Assembly (NCBI GenBank): GCA_949710005.1
Contig: OX453275.1
Span: 18,806,835-18,870,834, forward strand
DNA length: 64,000 nucleotides
Source of the DNA: Ricordea florida
Lineage: Eukaryota; Cnidaria; Anthozoa; Corallimorpharia; Ricordeidae
Direction of reading: 5' to 3'
Below, piece after piece: positions 50,501 to 60,602 of this stretch. Position 1 is the stretch's first letter. Every line of letters starts with the position of its first letter. The notes beneath the pieces were generated by a model. That model did no database searches and had not been told where the DNA came from. It was given only the letters and a program-made list of their open reading frames with translations. Both the position numbers and the translations under genes were made by a program.

Positions 50501-52997
50501 TTCCCCTGCCTAACTGTGTTTACAATAGCATTCGTAAAGCTTTCCCAAATTCTGATGGGGAGTATACAGGCTACGAAGAGGAAGCTGAAGAGGATTAAAA
50601 GTTTTGAAAGAATGTTACTTCTTCCAGTTTTGACTGGTAATATTATTTTCGAATGAATTTCTTTTCCTTCTTCAGGTACACCTAAATGGAGTAGTTGACT
50701 TTGAACTTGCAGTTTAAATGGACAATTGAGGGTGCAAAAACAAACACCTCTTCTGTAATAAATACCAAACATATTGTGCACCTTTCAATGTCAAGACCAA
50801 CCGGTGTGGTTGAGGGGTAGGGATTTTGGCACTTTTTTGAAAAAAGTCTAATTCTTACCCTGGCTCAGCATGACTTGTCTTAAGTTTCAAAATCCCCACC
50901 CTGTGGCAAGGAAAGGCCCCAATTCCCCTTTATTTGTCTTTACCCTGTGGCCAAAACTGTTAGTCAAAAGTTAAAATATGTAAGAAAACGATCTCTGGCT
51001 TTTTTTAAAAACTACAAGCCAGAAATGAAAGACCCATACTTTCTATAAGAGTGAAATAACAAGAGGTAGGTCATGTATCTATAAGTTTTTATAAGAGTGA
51101 GGTAGGTCAAGAAAGTAAGAGGTAGATGATGTTTTCAGATTGTGGAAATGAACCTTATATAATAAAATTGCATTTAAAGAAGCCTATCATCCTGTCATGT
51201 CCTAATGTCAAGTTATAGAGAATTTTGTACCTTCGGTAGAGACATATTTAATTCGTCTCTTGTGTAAGAATGTATTTTTTTAAATAACATTGTCCTAAAA
51301 ACAAATAGACAAAAATAGGAAAACGTAAAGTTTACTTTCAGTCTCAAAATGGATGAGTAGTGGTAGGAAACAAACAATTATTTACTCACTTCATCTGTGT
51401 CCATCGCACTACTACTGGAACATGAAGGCATGCTACAAGAGGAGCCTTCCAACAAGTCCTTTAAAACCTGGAGTAGATGATAAAATTATAGCTAATTAAT
51501 CGAAGAACACGACTAAAAAAGGTACACTCGTTTATCAAGTTCCGTGTGCAAAACCTATGCAAAAGTGCATTGGGATTTCTGCTTGTACGCGTTGAGAAAG
51601 CTCGCAAGAATTCGCTACAGATAAGCACAGTATGAAAAAAATAACAGATTGATTTGGCGCGCTTTTCAAATTATAAGCTTACCTTCTGTCGCGCCTTCTC
51701 CTTCATGCGGAGGCTTCTCTCGGAATCCGGAGCTTTAGGTTTCTTCCCCTTTTTCCATATGGTAGGCAGGGATCCAGGTTCGATTTGCCTGCGCTGACTT
51801 GGGTCGAAAGCCCGAGTGAAACAGCTTTCCTCGAAGTGCACTGAGCAAATGACGAAACGTGACTTCGGACCAGGGTGAAAATTCTTTCGCTTTATGTTTA
51901 CGAAGCGGTCCCACGAATCTCTGGTGCTTTTGTCGATTGGGCAAGCATGCAGGGCGATTCCTGCCGCTCGATTTGAGTAATTGCTGCAATCCTGCACGAC
52001 ACAGCGACTTCCCACCATTGCAAAAGCGAAAACAGCTCAGCATCGAACTGAGTGAAGTGTGGGAAATAATATGCGAAATTAGCCATGTGCGGGCTTTGAC
52101 TTAAGAAAATGACGTCAAATGTTTTCCCGCGTAGCCCGGCCTCTGTAGTCATTGGAAACCATCTTCGTTTGGTAACCAGGCCAAAGGAACATGGCGGTTC
52201 AATGGCGGACGAAAATTTATTGAGTTTAAGCGCCGAAAAAATACACTTTTCTTCAACGTATGAGAATATACTTTGAAAATTATGTTCTACAGAAGGTTAA
52301 GTATCGATCGGACGAAAAAAAAAGGTATTGCACAATTTGATCGTAGTAGCACTTTAAATTGATTGTCGATTGATGTTCCGCTACGCGCAATAGTGTTGAA
52401 AACCCGAGCCCTTTGACTTTCTTTAAAAAATACCTTCTTTCCGTTTTCCCACAAATAACTTACTTGTTGGAGGTCTTAAAAAATGTGTGTGCCAAGGTAA
52501 ATGTACGGTTAGCCAACCTTTCTTGTGCGTACTAAACTAAAAACTGGCGGAGTTCATGTTACTAATTACGCGTAATCAAACTAAAGTTGCAATGGCTTAC
52601 CACTTGTTTCAAAGCCAGCAAGGCCGCTGAATGAAGGGGTATCATGAAACAGCTCTATGAGCCTTTTCAACGTTTCGGATGGTTGCCTTGGGGCCGGCCC
52701 TCCTCCTGTTTTCCTTGTCTCTTTATGATATATGACATACTCTTTCTTAGCTGCCGAGTGGATATTTTTCCACTTCTCTCTGACCTCCGAGACTTCGCGC
52801 TTCTCAAAGCCGACGGCGTTCACTGCAGCAGTTATACTCTCCCAAATTTGTTTTTTTCTTTTATTGGTGACGCTGTTCGTGAGTTTACTTTGCAGAACTT
52901 CCAAATTTTCTTCGACTTTATCTGTTAGTATGTTAATTTCAGACGGGCTAAAATTATGCTTTCGAGGCTTGCGTGACTTCTCCTCGCAGGAAGCCAT
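47515..52997 (-). CDS. Harbinger Myb/SANT-like DNA-binding protein, two exons
   Basis: Exon 1 runs from ATG 52,997 to 52,601 before GTAAGC; exon 2 from 47,984 to the stop at 47,515. The phases agree and give 288 residues. Residues 10-100 form a Myb/SANT-like domain of the NAIF1/zeste type (FSPSEINILTDKVEENLEVL, KQIWESITAAVNAV, SEVREKWKNIHSAAKKE). A Pro-rich link follows (GGGPAPRQPSETLKRL). Exon 2 gives an Ala/Thr/Val-rich region and a C-terminal coiled coil (LEQQYKALLLKQENLKLKKRKLEL). In Harbinger systems this partner carries the transposase to the ends and into the nucleus. The intron contains the whole Kolobok insertion (48,885-52,353). Confidence 0.75.
48370..48725 (+). repeat. SINE-like dispersed repeat with (CAAA)n tail
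   Basis: GAGCACTCCGAGAGTGCAGACCTC near 48,378 is followed by TTGACCTAGATACCCCAAAA-like sequence. After a CCAAGTTTGGTGATGATTGG stretch come CAAACAAACAAACAAAC and an AT-rich end. The layout looks like a short retroposon. No other copy is in the window, so the call is tentative. It lies in the intron of the Myb-like gene. Confidence 0.4.
49195..50598 (+). pseudogene. P2X7 C-terminal-like zinc-domain protein, three exons, with a stop
   Basis: Exon 1 from ATG 49,195 encodes a Ser/Asp/Glu-rich acidic segment (SSDSESSSGSSSNDEIEE) and ends near 49,435-49,455. Exon 2 (49,770-50,020, donor GTAAGT) has a Cys-rich block CKCSNCSL...ECWCC and CITEHPGYAACC, like the cytoplasmic C-terminal domain of P2X7 found in many cnidarian mobile genes. 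Exon 3 (50,430-50,598) ends YRQYVRLVYEYIGASRRLP...EEEAEED. A TAA at 49,864-49,866 interrupts exon 2 in frame. Role in transposition unknown. Confidence 0.6.
50599..51389. other. Kolobok internal non-coding DNA
   Basis: Between the convergent P2X7-like and THAP genes. No catalytic transposase domain was recognised on either strand; this is where one might be expected. Confidence 0.4.
51390..52018 (-). CDS. THAP-domain protein, 5' exons
   Basis: Exon 1 runs from ATG 52,018 to 51,683 (donor GTAAGC) with an intact-looking THAP finger: CVVQDCSN, WDRFVNIKRK, FVICSVHFEESCF, and LPTIW at the end, followed by a Lys-rich stretch. Exon 2, about 51,467-51,390 (donor GTGAGT), is Ser-rich (EGSSCSMPSCSSSS). 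No further exons could be assigned, so the protein may be truncated. THAP fingers give site-specific DNA binding in Kolobok and P-type transposases, which suits recognition of the element's own ends. Confidence 0.6.
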
Positions 52998-53210
52998 TTT
53001 GAGCCGAAAATAAACAAAGAGCAAGAGAGTATTATGGGATGCTAACCGTAGGTTAAACCCACTTAACCCAAGGTTAGCTAACCTGTCCTCTAACCGCGCT
53101 TCGAACAACACAATTTTAACCGCGAGTTATCAAACCTACGGTTAAGAAATTTAACCTCCGGTTAGGCCTAAACCAAGGTTAGTTTAACCTGCTTTTGAGC
53201 AACCGGCCCC

Positions 53211-53282
53211 TGGGCTCCATAAACTTTGTAGAACAGTCAGGACAAATAGTAGAATGCAAATATGTCTCATGGACACCATCAT
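53211..53282 (-). pseudogene. LINE ORF N-terminal fragment beyond the Harbinger
   Basis: ATG 53,282 (and 53,279) opens 24 codons with a strongly hydrophobic MRHICILLFVLTVLQSLW segment running straight into the Harbinger's right end. On the other side of the Harbinger the LINE frame is open but ATG-less. The simplest reading is that this is the original N-terminus of the LINE protein, resembling a signal or membrane segment upstream of the 2A motif. Confidence 0.5.
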
Positions 53283-53309
53283 CAGATCGGATTCAAATTC
53301 TCTGGCTCG

Positions 53310-53665
53310 CCCACAGAATTGAGGTTGTAAGCGTAAGCGCAGGCCACGCGTGCCGGTCGTTAAGAGTAGCTCGCGCAATTTCGCGATCGTTAGAGTTGCT
53401 GACGCAAAGTTTCTAGTTTTCTGTCGATAGACGCTCCTCGCTCTCGCGCTGCTTGACGAATGCAGCTACCACCAGCGGATTTCAATTTCTAACTTTCGGG
53501 AGATGGTAAAAATCCAATTAGAGAATTGCGGCTGTAAACGTAAGCGCAGGTCACGCGTGCAGGTCGTTAAGGGTAGCTCGCGCAATTTCGCGATCGTTAG
53601 AGTTACTGACGCAAAGTTTCTGGTTTGCTGTCGATAGACGCTCCTCGCTCTCGCGCTGCTTGATA
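53310..53665 (-). repeat. Tandem duplication, probable LINE 5' UTR monomers
   Basis: Two units of about 205 bp share CGATCGTTAGAGTTRCTGAC and GTCGATAGACGCTCCTCGCT. They lie upstream of the LINE start codon, as promoter monomers do in some LINE 5' UTRs. Confidence 0.6.
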
Positions 53666-53699
53666 CGGCAACTAGACACGGCGTTGGTCCGAGGTCAAA

Positions 53700-54000
53700 T
53701 TTCCCTCGACCAAGGGTGGCTTAGTCAACAAAGAAAACCCGCAATAAACGTTTTCTGTTGTTGTAGTAGTTTGGATATCAATAACAGTTTTACCCGTTAA
53801 AATTGTAAACCTAAAGAATGATCATTCTCGCGTGAAAACGAACTAAAATCTTCAAATTAAATTTCAGTTAATTTGACTGAGCCACCCTCGTTTCGTTTCG
53901 TTTCGTTTCGTCGATTACCAATTGTTTCGTTTCGTTTCGTCGATTACCAATTGTTTCGTTTCGTTTCGTTTCGTTTCGTTTCGTCGAATACCATAAGCCA
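53700..54000. mobile_element. MITE with GAGGGTGGCTYAGTCAA ends, inverted copy, plus (CGAAA)n
   Basis: AAGGGTGGCTTAGTCAAC near 53,723 and TTGACTGAGCCACCCTCG near 53,875-53,893 are the TIRs. TTTCG repeats follow to 54,000. It is the inverse of the block at 40,432-40,716. Confidence 0.6.
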
Positions 54001-54282
54001 TCTATTTCTGGTGAACTTCACGCTTTCAAATAAAATGTTGAACCTCCAAAACGGGTCAGAGGAAGGGAAGATGCCAAGTATTCACGGCTGGGTTTGTGCT
54101 GTCGTGTCACGTTTCAGGTTTCACTTTCCCCATAAAATAAAACACGTTCGTCAATGTTTACCACAAATTTTTAAATTCTACAACGGCATCTCCATTTTAA
54201 ATATCGGTTTCCAGATAAAGCCTCGGGAATGACGGATTACCTTTCATGAACGTTGAAAAACTAGACGCTTTCGGGAGCGTTC

Positions 54283-55647
54283 ACTCGGGCTACATTTTAT
54301 AATACGGCTAAACGTGAATGTCAGTTTACGCCTAAGTTTTGTATATATTGTATACTATATAGCTGGTTCCACGACCGCAAAAAACCAACTAGACTGTATA
54401 TCGCACCGCAATTCTTGTCGACGTCGTGTTTAACCTGAGCGATTTTATCGGAAAGATGTCTAAGGTTTTACAGAAATTTCAGTAATAATTGTGTTTGTTT
54501 ACTTATCCGATTAATGTTGAGCAATCAGCTTTCTTGGTTCCCACGGTAGAAAAACAATTGTGAAACCTAATGCCAGTTATCGAAGGTGAAAAAGCGATAT
54601 GTGGGAAAAACAACAATATTACACCTCAATCGGATATACTATTCTTCCGATTTAGCCTTTTTGGCCCTGTTCCCGCTAATGTCTTTCCACACCAACACGC
54701 AGGCAAGAAAAAAAGTTGAGTTTGGATAAGAAAAGAATCCAGACATGGTTTTGAAAAGAGGCCCGAGGGAATTCGGGCTGACAAAGATAGTCTCCGAGTT
54801 AATAGCTTTGTTAGCCGTTTTGCGGTCATAATTACCAAGAACTTTATTATAAACAAACAACAAGTTAAATAGATTTTAGAAACAGTCTTAAATAACATTG
54901 TGTCTAGCAATCCTTTGTAACGTCAACCGTTTCACCTGCAAGCGTAATCTAACTTTGAGCGTTATCAAGCTTTTGTTGTCAAGTCTTTGTCTTACAACTA
55001 CTTTCCACGCGACCACGCATGAGACAGACCGTAATTGAGAAAACTTCATCCAAAAATGTTACCAAAATTTAAATTAGATGAAAAAAATCCTTTATATAAC
55101 CTCCTTTATTCGCCTAATGTTGTCTTGAACAAATTGTTGACTCGAGGCATCCAACGACGCGTATGTCCTGTCGCTGTAAAAATTCGTGTATTAACTTCAG
55201 CTTTTGGATCCCAATGACAACAGTAGCTGACAATACAGCAGTTAGTAGTACTCATGTGCATAACATTGGCTTTCAAAGATAGTTCAGAGTTTATCGCAGC
55301 TTCATAGTTTGCTTTCATGGCTATCATTTAGTTCTCTTTGAGTTCGCGGAACGACGTGGCCGAAAAGTGCTCACTGTTGTAGTTTTGGGTAGGTCTACCG
55401 CGAACGGCGTCTGCGTTTGTAAAAGCGATGTGAGCATTCCAAGGAGAAACCCGAACAAAAGCAGGAAACACATCTTTCGCATCCAACATCGACGGTGCAA
55501 TAACTTGATGACCCCGTGCGCAGCTTTGTTTTCATAATAGCAATACCCAAAGGCCTCTGCGGGTACTCCGATTTGCGACGTTGTCGATAGACTGATAGAC
55601 CGAAAAGGTAAACCTAGACTCGGGCTACCTGTGGTAGTAGCCCGAGT
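54283..55647. mobile_element. R1 TIR element, copy 3
   Basis: Starts ACTCGGGCTACATTTT and ends GTAGCCCGAGT. It is collinear with copy 1 apart from about 180 bp extra near 55,290-55,470. Confidence 0.6.
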
Positions 55648-55741
55648 AATAAGATATAATTTTTAGAGCTTCACTCAGTAGAGTGTACGAGCGAAAGATC
55701 TATCACATATAAAATATAAGATATACCCTACGTAACCACGT

Positions 55742-55812
55742 GATTCTGGATGGTCTAATGGATAGCACTCGGATTGCGTAGCAGGATTGTCCGAGTTCAA
55801 TCCCCAGTGAAG
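55742..55812 (+). other. tRNA-like sequence (A and B boxes), probable tRNA pseudogene or SINE head
   Basis: TGGTCTAATGGA resembles a pol III A box and GAGTTCAATCCC a B box, correctly spaced. An acceptor-like pairing (TCTGG with CCAGT) is partial. No convincing anticodon stem forms, and a T-rich run follows at about 55,828. Not called as a functional tRNA. Confidence 0.45.
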
Positions 55813-56216
55813 TATTCTTGACTACTCTTTTTGTTCTTTTTTTAAACTGAATCGATTTTCTTTTCTTTTTTTCAAAGATACCCTTGTCTATATAGAATGT
55901 GAAGCTGTATGCAGGCCTTGGCTGCATATTTTTTAAATAGGTAAATGGAACACGAGATGGCAGAGCCCTACAGGCCTTTCTTGATTAAATTATTTGAATG
56001 AGTTCTGAAATCTAAAATTCTCCTCATGTGTCACCGAATGCATTCATGAGTTTGTTCATAGGAGCCTTTGATTAACTCCTTGTACACTTCTCTTATTGAA
56101 CACAACTGACACTGCAAACTAAAATGGATTGACAAAACAGTTTCAAAAAATTGAGCCGTTTGCATACTAAGGGTTCACAAAGGCAACCCAGTGAAGGCTT
56201 TTGAAGCCTCTTGTTA
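55813..56216. other. Non-coding DNA, nothing recognised
   Basis: Between the tRNA-like sequence and R2 copy 2. It includes GGAGCCTTTGATTAACTCC, related to the sequence flanking R2 copy 1. Confidence 0.35.
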
Positions 56217-56725
56217 TTCTATGAAGTGCTGTGCTTTCCTCAGACCATAAAGCGTTCATTCCGAATAGTTCGTTTTGTGCACTCTTGCTACTGCTGATCG
56301 ATTACTCGCCGTCCAAATTGGAGACATCTTCAGTTTTAGGACTTTAAAACCCATTTCTTTCCACTTGAGCATTCTCGAACACATTTCCTGTTCGTTCGCG
56401 AGATCTTCAAAAGTGTATTTTGATTAAAGATAGAGCGAATAGAACGAAAACGCGCCTTGACAATCTTAGCGTTGGGCTCGACAACAGGCGCCATTTTGTA
56501 AACATGTACTGCCGCTTTGTCTTACCCCCTCCCCCCACATAAGTGAATATAGAACAATTGCACGACTTTGTGGAGAAAACCAAACCTAGTAGGGAAGACA
56601 GGGGTAAACCTGTTTAATTCACATTTAATGCAGATTTAATGCATGCATCAATTGTCTAACGGGAATGGAGTGACCAATCCAACCATTACTGTACCTCATG
56701 GTATGACATACATACCATGAGGTAA
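56217..56725. repeat. Dispersed repeat R2, copy 2
   Basis: Direct-orientation copy of 39,050-39,560, ending in the same palindromic TACCTCATGGTATGACATAC hairpin. Confidence 0.65.
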
Positions 56726-57023
56726 AAAGGACTTTGGCTGATTAAAGAAAGGTTACTATCTTGATAAGACGCAAAATTACCATAGCTAACATATATCGAA
56801 CCAGAAATAAATTTCTGACGAACAGAAAACTGATGAAAACTTTTGGGTCTGAAAGTACCGTATGTAAGTCCTGTCTTGTTCACATAAACGTGTACTTACC
56901 CTCCTATACAGGGGCAGTGAACAGAACGAACAGAACCATTTTCCTTCATAAGCAGCCAGCCATGATAAGTGGGCTTATTGTTGATTTGAGTTTTTTCCCT
57001 CTCAGTAGGTTTCACGCTGAACT

Positions 57024-57521
57024 TCATGAGATGGCATCCCCAAAAAATCGATTTATTTGTTGGAAGTCTCTGCACGTGTGCAGTCTAAAACCTTCGGGGG
57101 ACTTATAAGCCTTCAAACTTTCGTGGTCGTACCCTTCTTTTACAATTAAATAAGCGTACATATCACCCCAGGTATAATTCGAAAATGACGAAAAATCAGT
57201 TGTCCAGTCCGACTTGAGCGAGTAGGGATCAGGAATAGTTTCATCGTCCGTTACCAACTTCTCTGAAATACCCATCTGGTCTACTCGCTCGTCTATGATT
57301 TCGATGGCAAGTTCGTGAGCTTTTACAGACAAATCTAAAAGTTCTTCGCGACGGTTATTTACAACACTGATTCCCCGCACTTGTTTTTTCAACTCAGGGT
57401 CTTTCATTCTGAGGAAATTAGGCTCCATTTCTTTAACTGAGATTGTTCTGACAATCGAAGTTGCAAACAACATGCACCTGCAAGTACATTCGTATTTTGT
57501 CACTAAAGATTTTACCCGCAT
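57024..57521 (-). pseudogene. Fragment of an uncharacterised mobile-gene protein
   Basis: 165 codons from ATG 57,521. It contains a Cys cluster (YECTCRCMLFA) and a C-terminal block YTWGDMYAYLIVKEGYDHES followed by LKAYKSPEGF. I associate that block with SWIM-domain and related multicopy genes in cnidarians. No complete domain; function not assigned. Confidence 0.4.
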
Positions 57522-59488
57522 AAGCCTCGCTTCCGTGTCACGTTCTTTGCTCGGCCCAGGGTAACTGGGAATACGAAACTCGACTTTTGCATCAACATGC
57601 TCAACTCGGTTACACTAACCACATTGCCCGTTTCACTTGTGCTAACTCCAGGCACCAAATTTGGCGAGGACACCGTTTGTTATGTTGCTTTTCGTGAGAA
57701 TTTCAGATTTGCATTTTGAGACACTTTCTCAGAGTATGAAATGAACAAATTGTTACATATCAAGAGCTAAAATCGATTTATTTGCTCTTTCGATACAACG
57801 GTTCGTAAACACGGTATCAAATACTCATGACTAAAATTGATATCACCCTTTTAATCTGTACTATATCTATAGAGTGAAAATTGAAAATACGACGCGGGTT
57901 CGATGTGCTAGATATCCGATCAAACAGATACATCGAATTCTTGATATAGCTTTTGGATCGAAAGTATCTATTATTATTCCATCAGATATCCAAACAAGTC
58001 ACGGTGGTTGATTTTCTTTATTTTCTCTACTGCATTGTTGATCACTTGGAGAAGTAATAAATCAAACTTTTAATAACATATCAAACACAGAGAAGAGAGT
58101 TGAAAATACCATGCTCAGCGGGATGTTTCTTGCCAAATTCGAGGTGTTCGATATGCGATGAAATACATGTAGAGTCTTTGATATAGCTCTCGAACGAAAT
58201 TATTTTAAAGGAGAAATGAACGATGCAAAAACGAGCCGTGTTTCATCAGGTATCCGAACACGTCACGGTGCTTGGTTTCCTTCGTCTTCCTCTTATGCAT
58301 TATAGCGTTAGATGTAGTAAACCTGTACGTATGACGCGTTCTCATCAGCTGAACCTGTTTAGTCAAGCCAGCCTTAGAAACAAAACAGACCCTTAAAGCC
58401 TCAAACCTAATATTCTCAAATTAAAGTCTAAGAAATTCATTAGAAAGTTATCCATGGACAGCAAAATGAATGGGAAGACTGCGAGGGACATATCAAACTA
58501 ACAAGGTTTGTTTACAGATATGGCAAGAAGCCTCTTAGGGTCAAAAATAGAGATTTCTTATACTTCTTCATCTTTACATTGCTACAGCTATTCCAAACTT
58601 TTTCTACAACCCATTAAATCAAAGTCGTCTCCTAGAAGAACACAAAGGGAAAGGGGTGGCTGATTCGAAATTCAACCCTTTCACTTCAAGAAATGATCGA
58701 AACAGTGTACAGTAAGATGTATATGTTGTGTTTCAATTTTTTCCTTGCTTTAAATTTTATTTTCCTCTGTTTCAAACTCATTATCATACATTACCATACC
58801 AAGAAACAAAAGAAAAGAAAATTTAAGCCAAGGAAAAAACTGAACGACAATATTTACATTGTAAAGGAACCAGCTGAAAAGAAATTGAATTCATGTTGCA
58901 CTGGTTCGATAACAAATTTAACTGGTGGTCGTCTTACGCACATTGAGGATTAAGGCATAGCTAAGATAAAGGAGCAACGAAATTCGCGAAGATGCGGAAT
59001 CGAATCCTGATCCAAATTGTTTTCTTTTTTTATGGGAGGGTAGATTGATGTAGCTCAAGATTGCTAGAATAGTGCAAGGATCATACCTTTCTAACCGCAG
59101 TGCAAATAAATGATTCATTTCACATAGTCCAACTGTCAACGCCAAATTCCCCGAATTGATACGAAGACGAATGTGAAAGAAAATCTGCCATCTACTGATG
59201 AAAAGGAGTTATATAAAAAATAGGGTAGTGTCCATTATGTAACAAACGTCTCCAGCGAGTCACGTTCGCGATTGGAGACGCATGTTCTGGCTCATCACAG
59301 AAAATTCCTTATTTCCTGATGCGCCTTTTTGCTTGACATAATCCAAAGTGCGGACCTGTCGAAAATATAATACAATATTAGCATCTACCAGACCAAAACA
59401 AAATACTTGAAACCAGCTTTCACACTCCATAACTTCTGGGCATTCTCCAACAGTTTCTAAAGCAAAGGAGTCGCGAAGCACATCACTA
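57522..59488. other. Non-coding DNA, no supported gene
   Basis: AT-rich. A short open stretch at 58,693-58,953 has a hydrophobic then Lys-rich peptide, but nothing supports it as a gene. Related phrases such as GATATCCGATCAAACA and CATCAGRTATCCRAACA recur at 57,900-58,260, hinting at degenerate internal duplication. Confidence 0.35.
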
Positions 59489-59948
59489 GGAGCGTTCCTC
59501 TTCCCTATTACCTTTAGGATCGGGCGTTTTAACAGGCCTAGTTATATTTAGAAACACGTCCTCTGCACTTCGCCTCACAACAGCTTCCATAGTTTTGTGA
59601 TACTGCTTCAAATTATTGCAAAAATGTTGTCAAGTTAAGCTGGAAAAACAAACAGATTTTTTGAAAGACTACTAAGCTCCTTGCAGTGTGTGATGACATG
59701 CGCCATTGCAAAAAGGCAATATGGGATTGCAAACTGATTTCACTGGGAAATGGCTCGTACAAAGGTAACTACGGGCAATTGAAATATGGAGGACAGTTCT
59801 CTTTTGTGCCAGCTTACTTGGCAGTTATATTACTTTTGCCAACGCGAACCTCGGCCAAAACACCAAAATTTCGTGTTAAAAGCGTTTCTAAAAATAACTA
59901 CGTGTGTCAAAACGCCCGATCAAGACTATAAGGGAGAGGAAGGCTCCT
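59489..59948. mobile_element. MITE with about 65-bp imperfect inverted arms
   Basis: 59,489-59,555 and 59,882-59,948 are imperfect reverse complements sharing GATCGGGCGTTTT and AGGAGCSTTCCTCT. The total is about 460 bp with no gene. Confidence 0.55.
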
Positions 59949-60602
59949 CGTGTTGGATAACCTAAATTATCATATCTACAAGCCCTGGATATGAGCAAAC
60001 GCGCGCTCTGATTGGTTCCCTACTCACAGGCTATCAGCTCATATCCATTAGTACGGAAAACGGTCATCATGGAGGAAAGACTTCTTGAATTAGACTGAGG
60101 AAAATTCAAGTCTTGCTTGAAAGGAATATACCAAAAAATACTACCGAAGCAAATTAATATGGGATGAAATTATTCGGAGGTAAGCGAGCAAATCATATAG
60201 CGAAATTGAAGCGAGTTGCTTATTACGAACTAGAGTAAAACTCTTACAAACGCCGCCACTTTAAAACATCCATGGAGCCCGTAAACTGAATTTTTTCTCT
60301 TACTTCTGCTTACGTTTCCCACTTTTAATCCTCAGACTGGTTTGCTAACTCAATAAAATTTGGCAAATACATTAAAGAGATGTTTAAGAATGAACTGGAC
60401 TCGTGTTTGAGACTTTTTTACACATCGGCTCGACAACATGTCGGCTGGACAACAACATGGTTCTGTTTACAAACAATACCAAAGTCAATTCTTGTCGTTC
60501 AAACTAATTCCAGTTTCTCACAATTGAGGATTTTAGAGATATAATTAAACAATTATTCCACTCAATCTCGTCGTGCATGTACGACTCGATTTCGTGGAAT
60601 AA
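59949..60602. other. Non-coding DNA, nothing recognised
   Basis: Leads into the Penelope-like fragment. AATAATTGTTAATTGATC near 60,598 immediately precedes its first open codons. Confidence 0.35.

Larger units (their letters stand above)
48885..52353. mobile_element. Kolobok-type transposon (TTAA target), 3.5 kb, nested in the Harbinger
   Basis: The TIR AGTGCTACTACGATCAAA at 48,885 and its inverse ending at 52,353 are flanked on both sides by TTAA (48,881-48,884 and 52,354-52,357). TTAA duplication plus a THAP-domain gene inside fits the Kolobok superfamily; piggyBac also uses TTAA but lacks THAP. It carries a P2X7-C-terminal-like gene on the plus strand and a THAP gene on the minus strand. 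No transposase catalytic domain was recognised, so this copy is probably non-autonomous. Confidence 0.75.
44628..53211. mobile_element. Autonomous Harbinger (PIF/Harbinger) transposon, 8.6 kb including a nested Kolobok
   Basis: TIRs start AGGGCCCGGTTGCTCAAAAG at the left and the inverse of CTTTTGAGCAACCGGCCCCT at the right. Multiple TTAACC/GGTTAA blocks fill the first 200 bp at both ends. Inside are a HARBI1-like DDE transposase and a Myb/SANT-like protein, the two-gene set of this superfamily. The 3-bp duplication expected was not resolved because TIR and flank bases overlap. Excluding the nested Kolobok it is about 5.1 kb. Confidence 0.85.

Noticed and set aside
55742-55812. Functional tRNA gene
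   Set aside because: A and B boxes are present, but no convincing anticodon stem or full acceptor stem forms.
58693-58953. Possible small membrane protein gene
   Set aside because: Hydrophobic then Lys-rich peptide from AT-rich DNA, with no family resemblance or conserved context.
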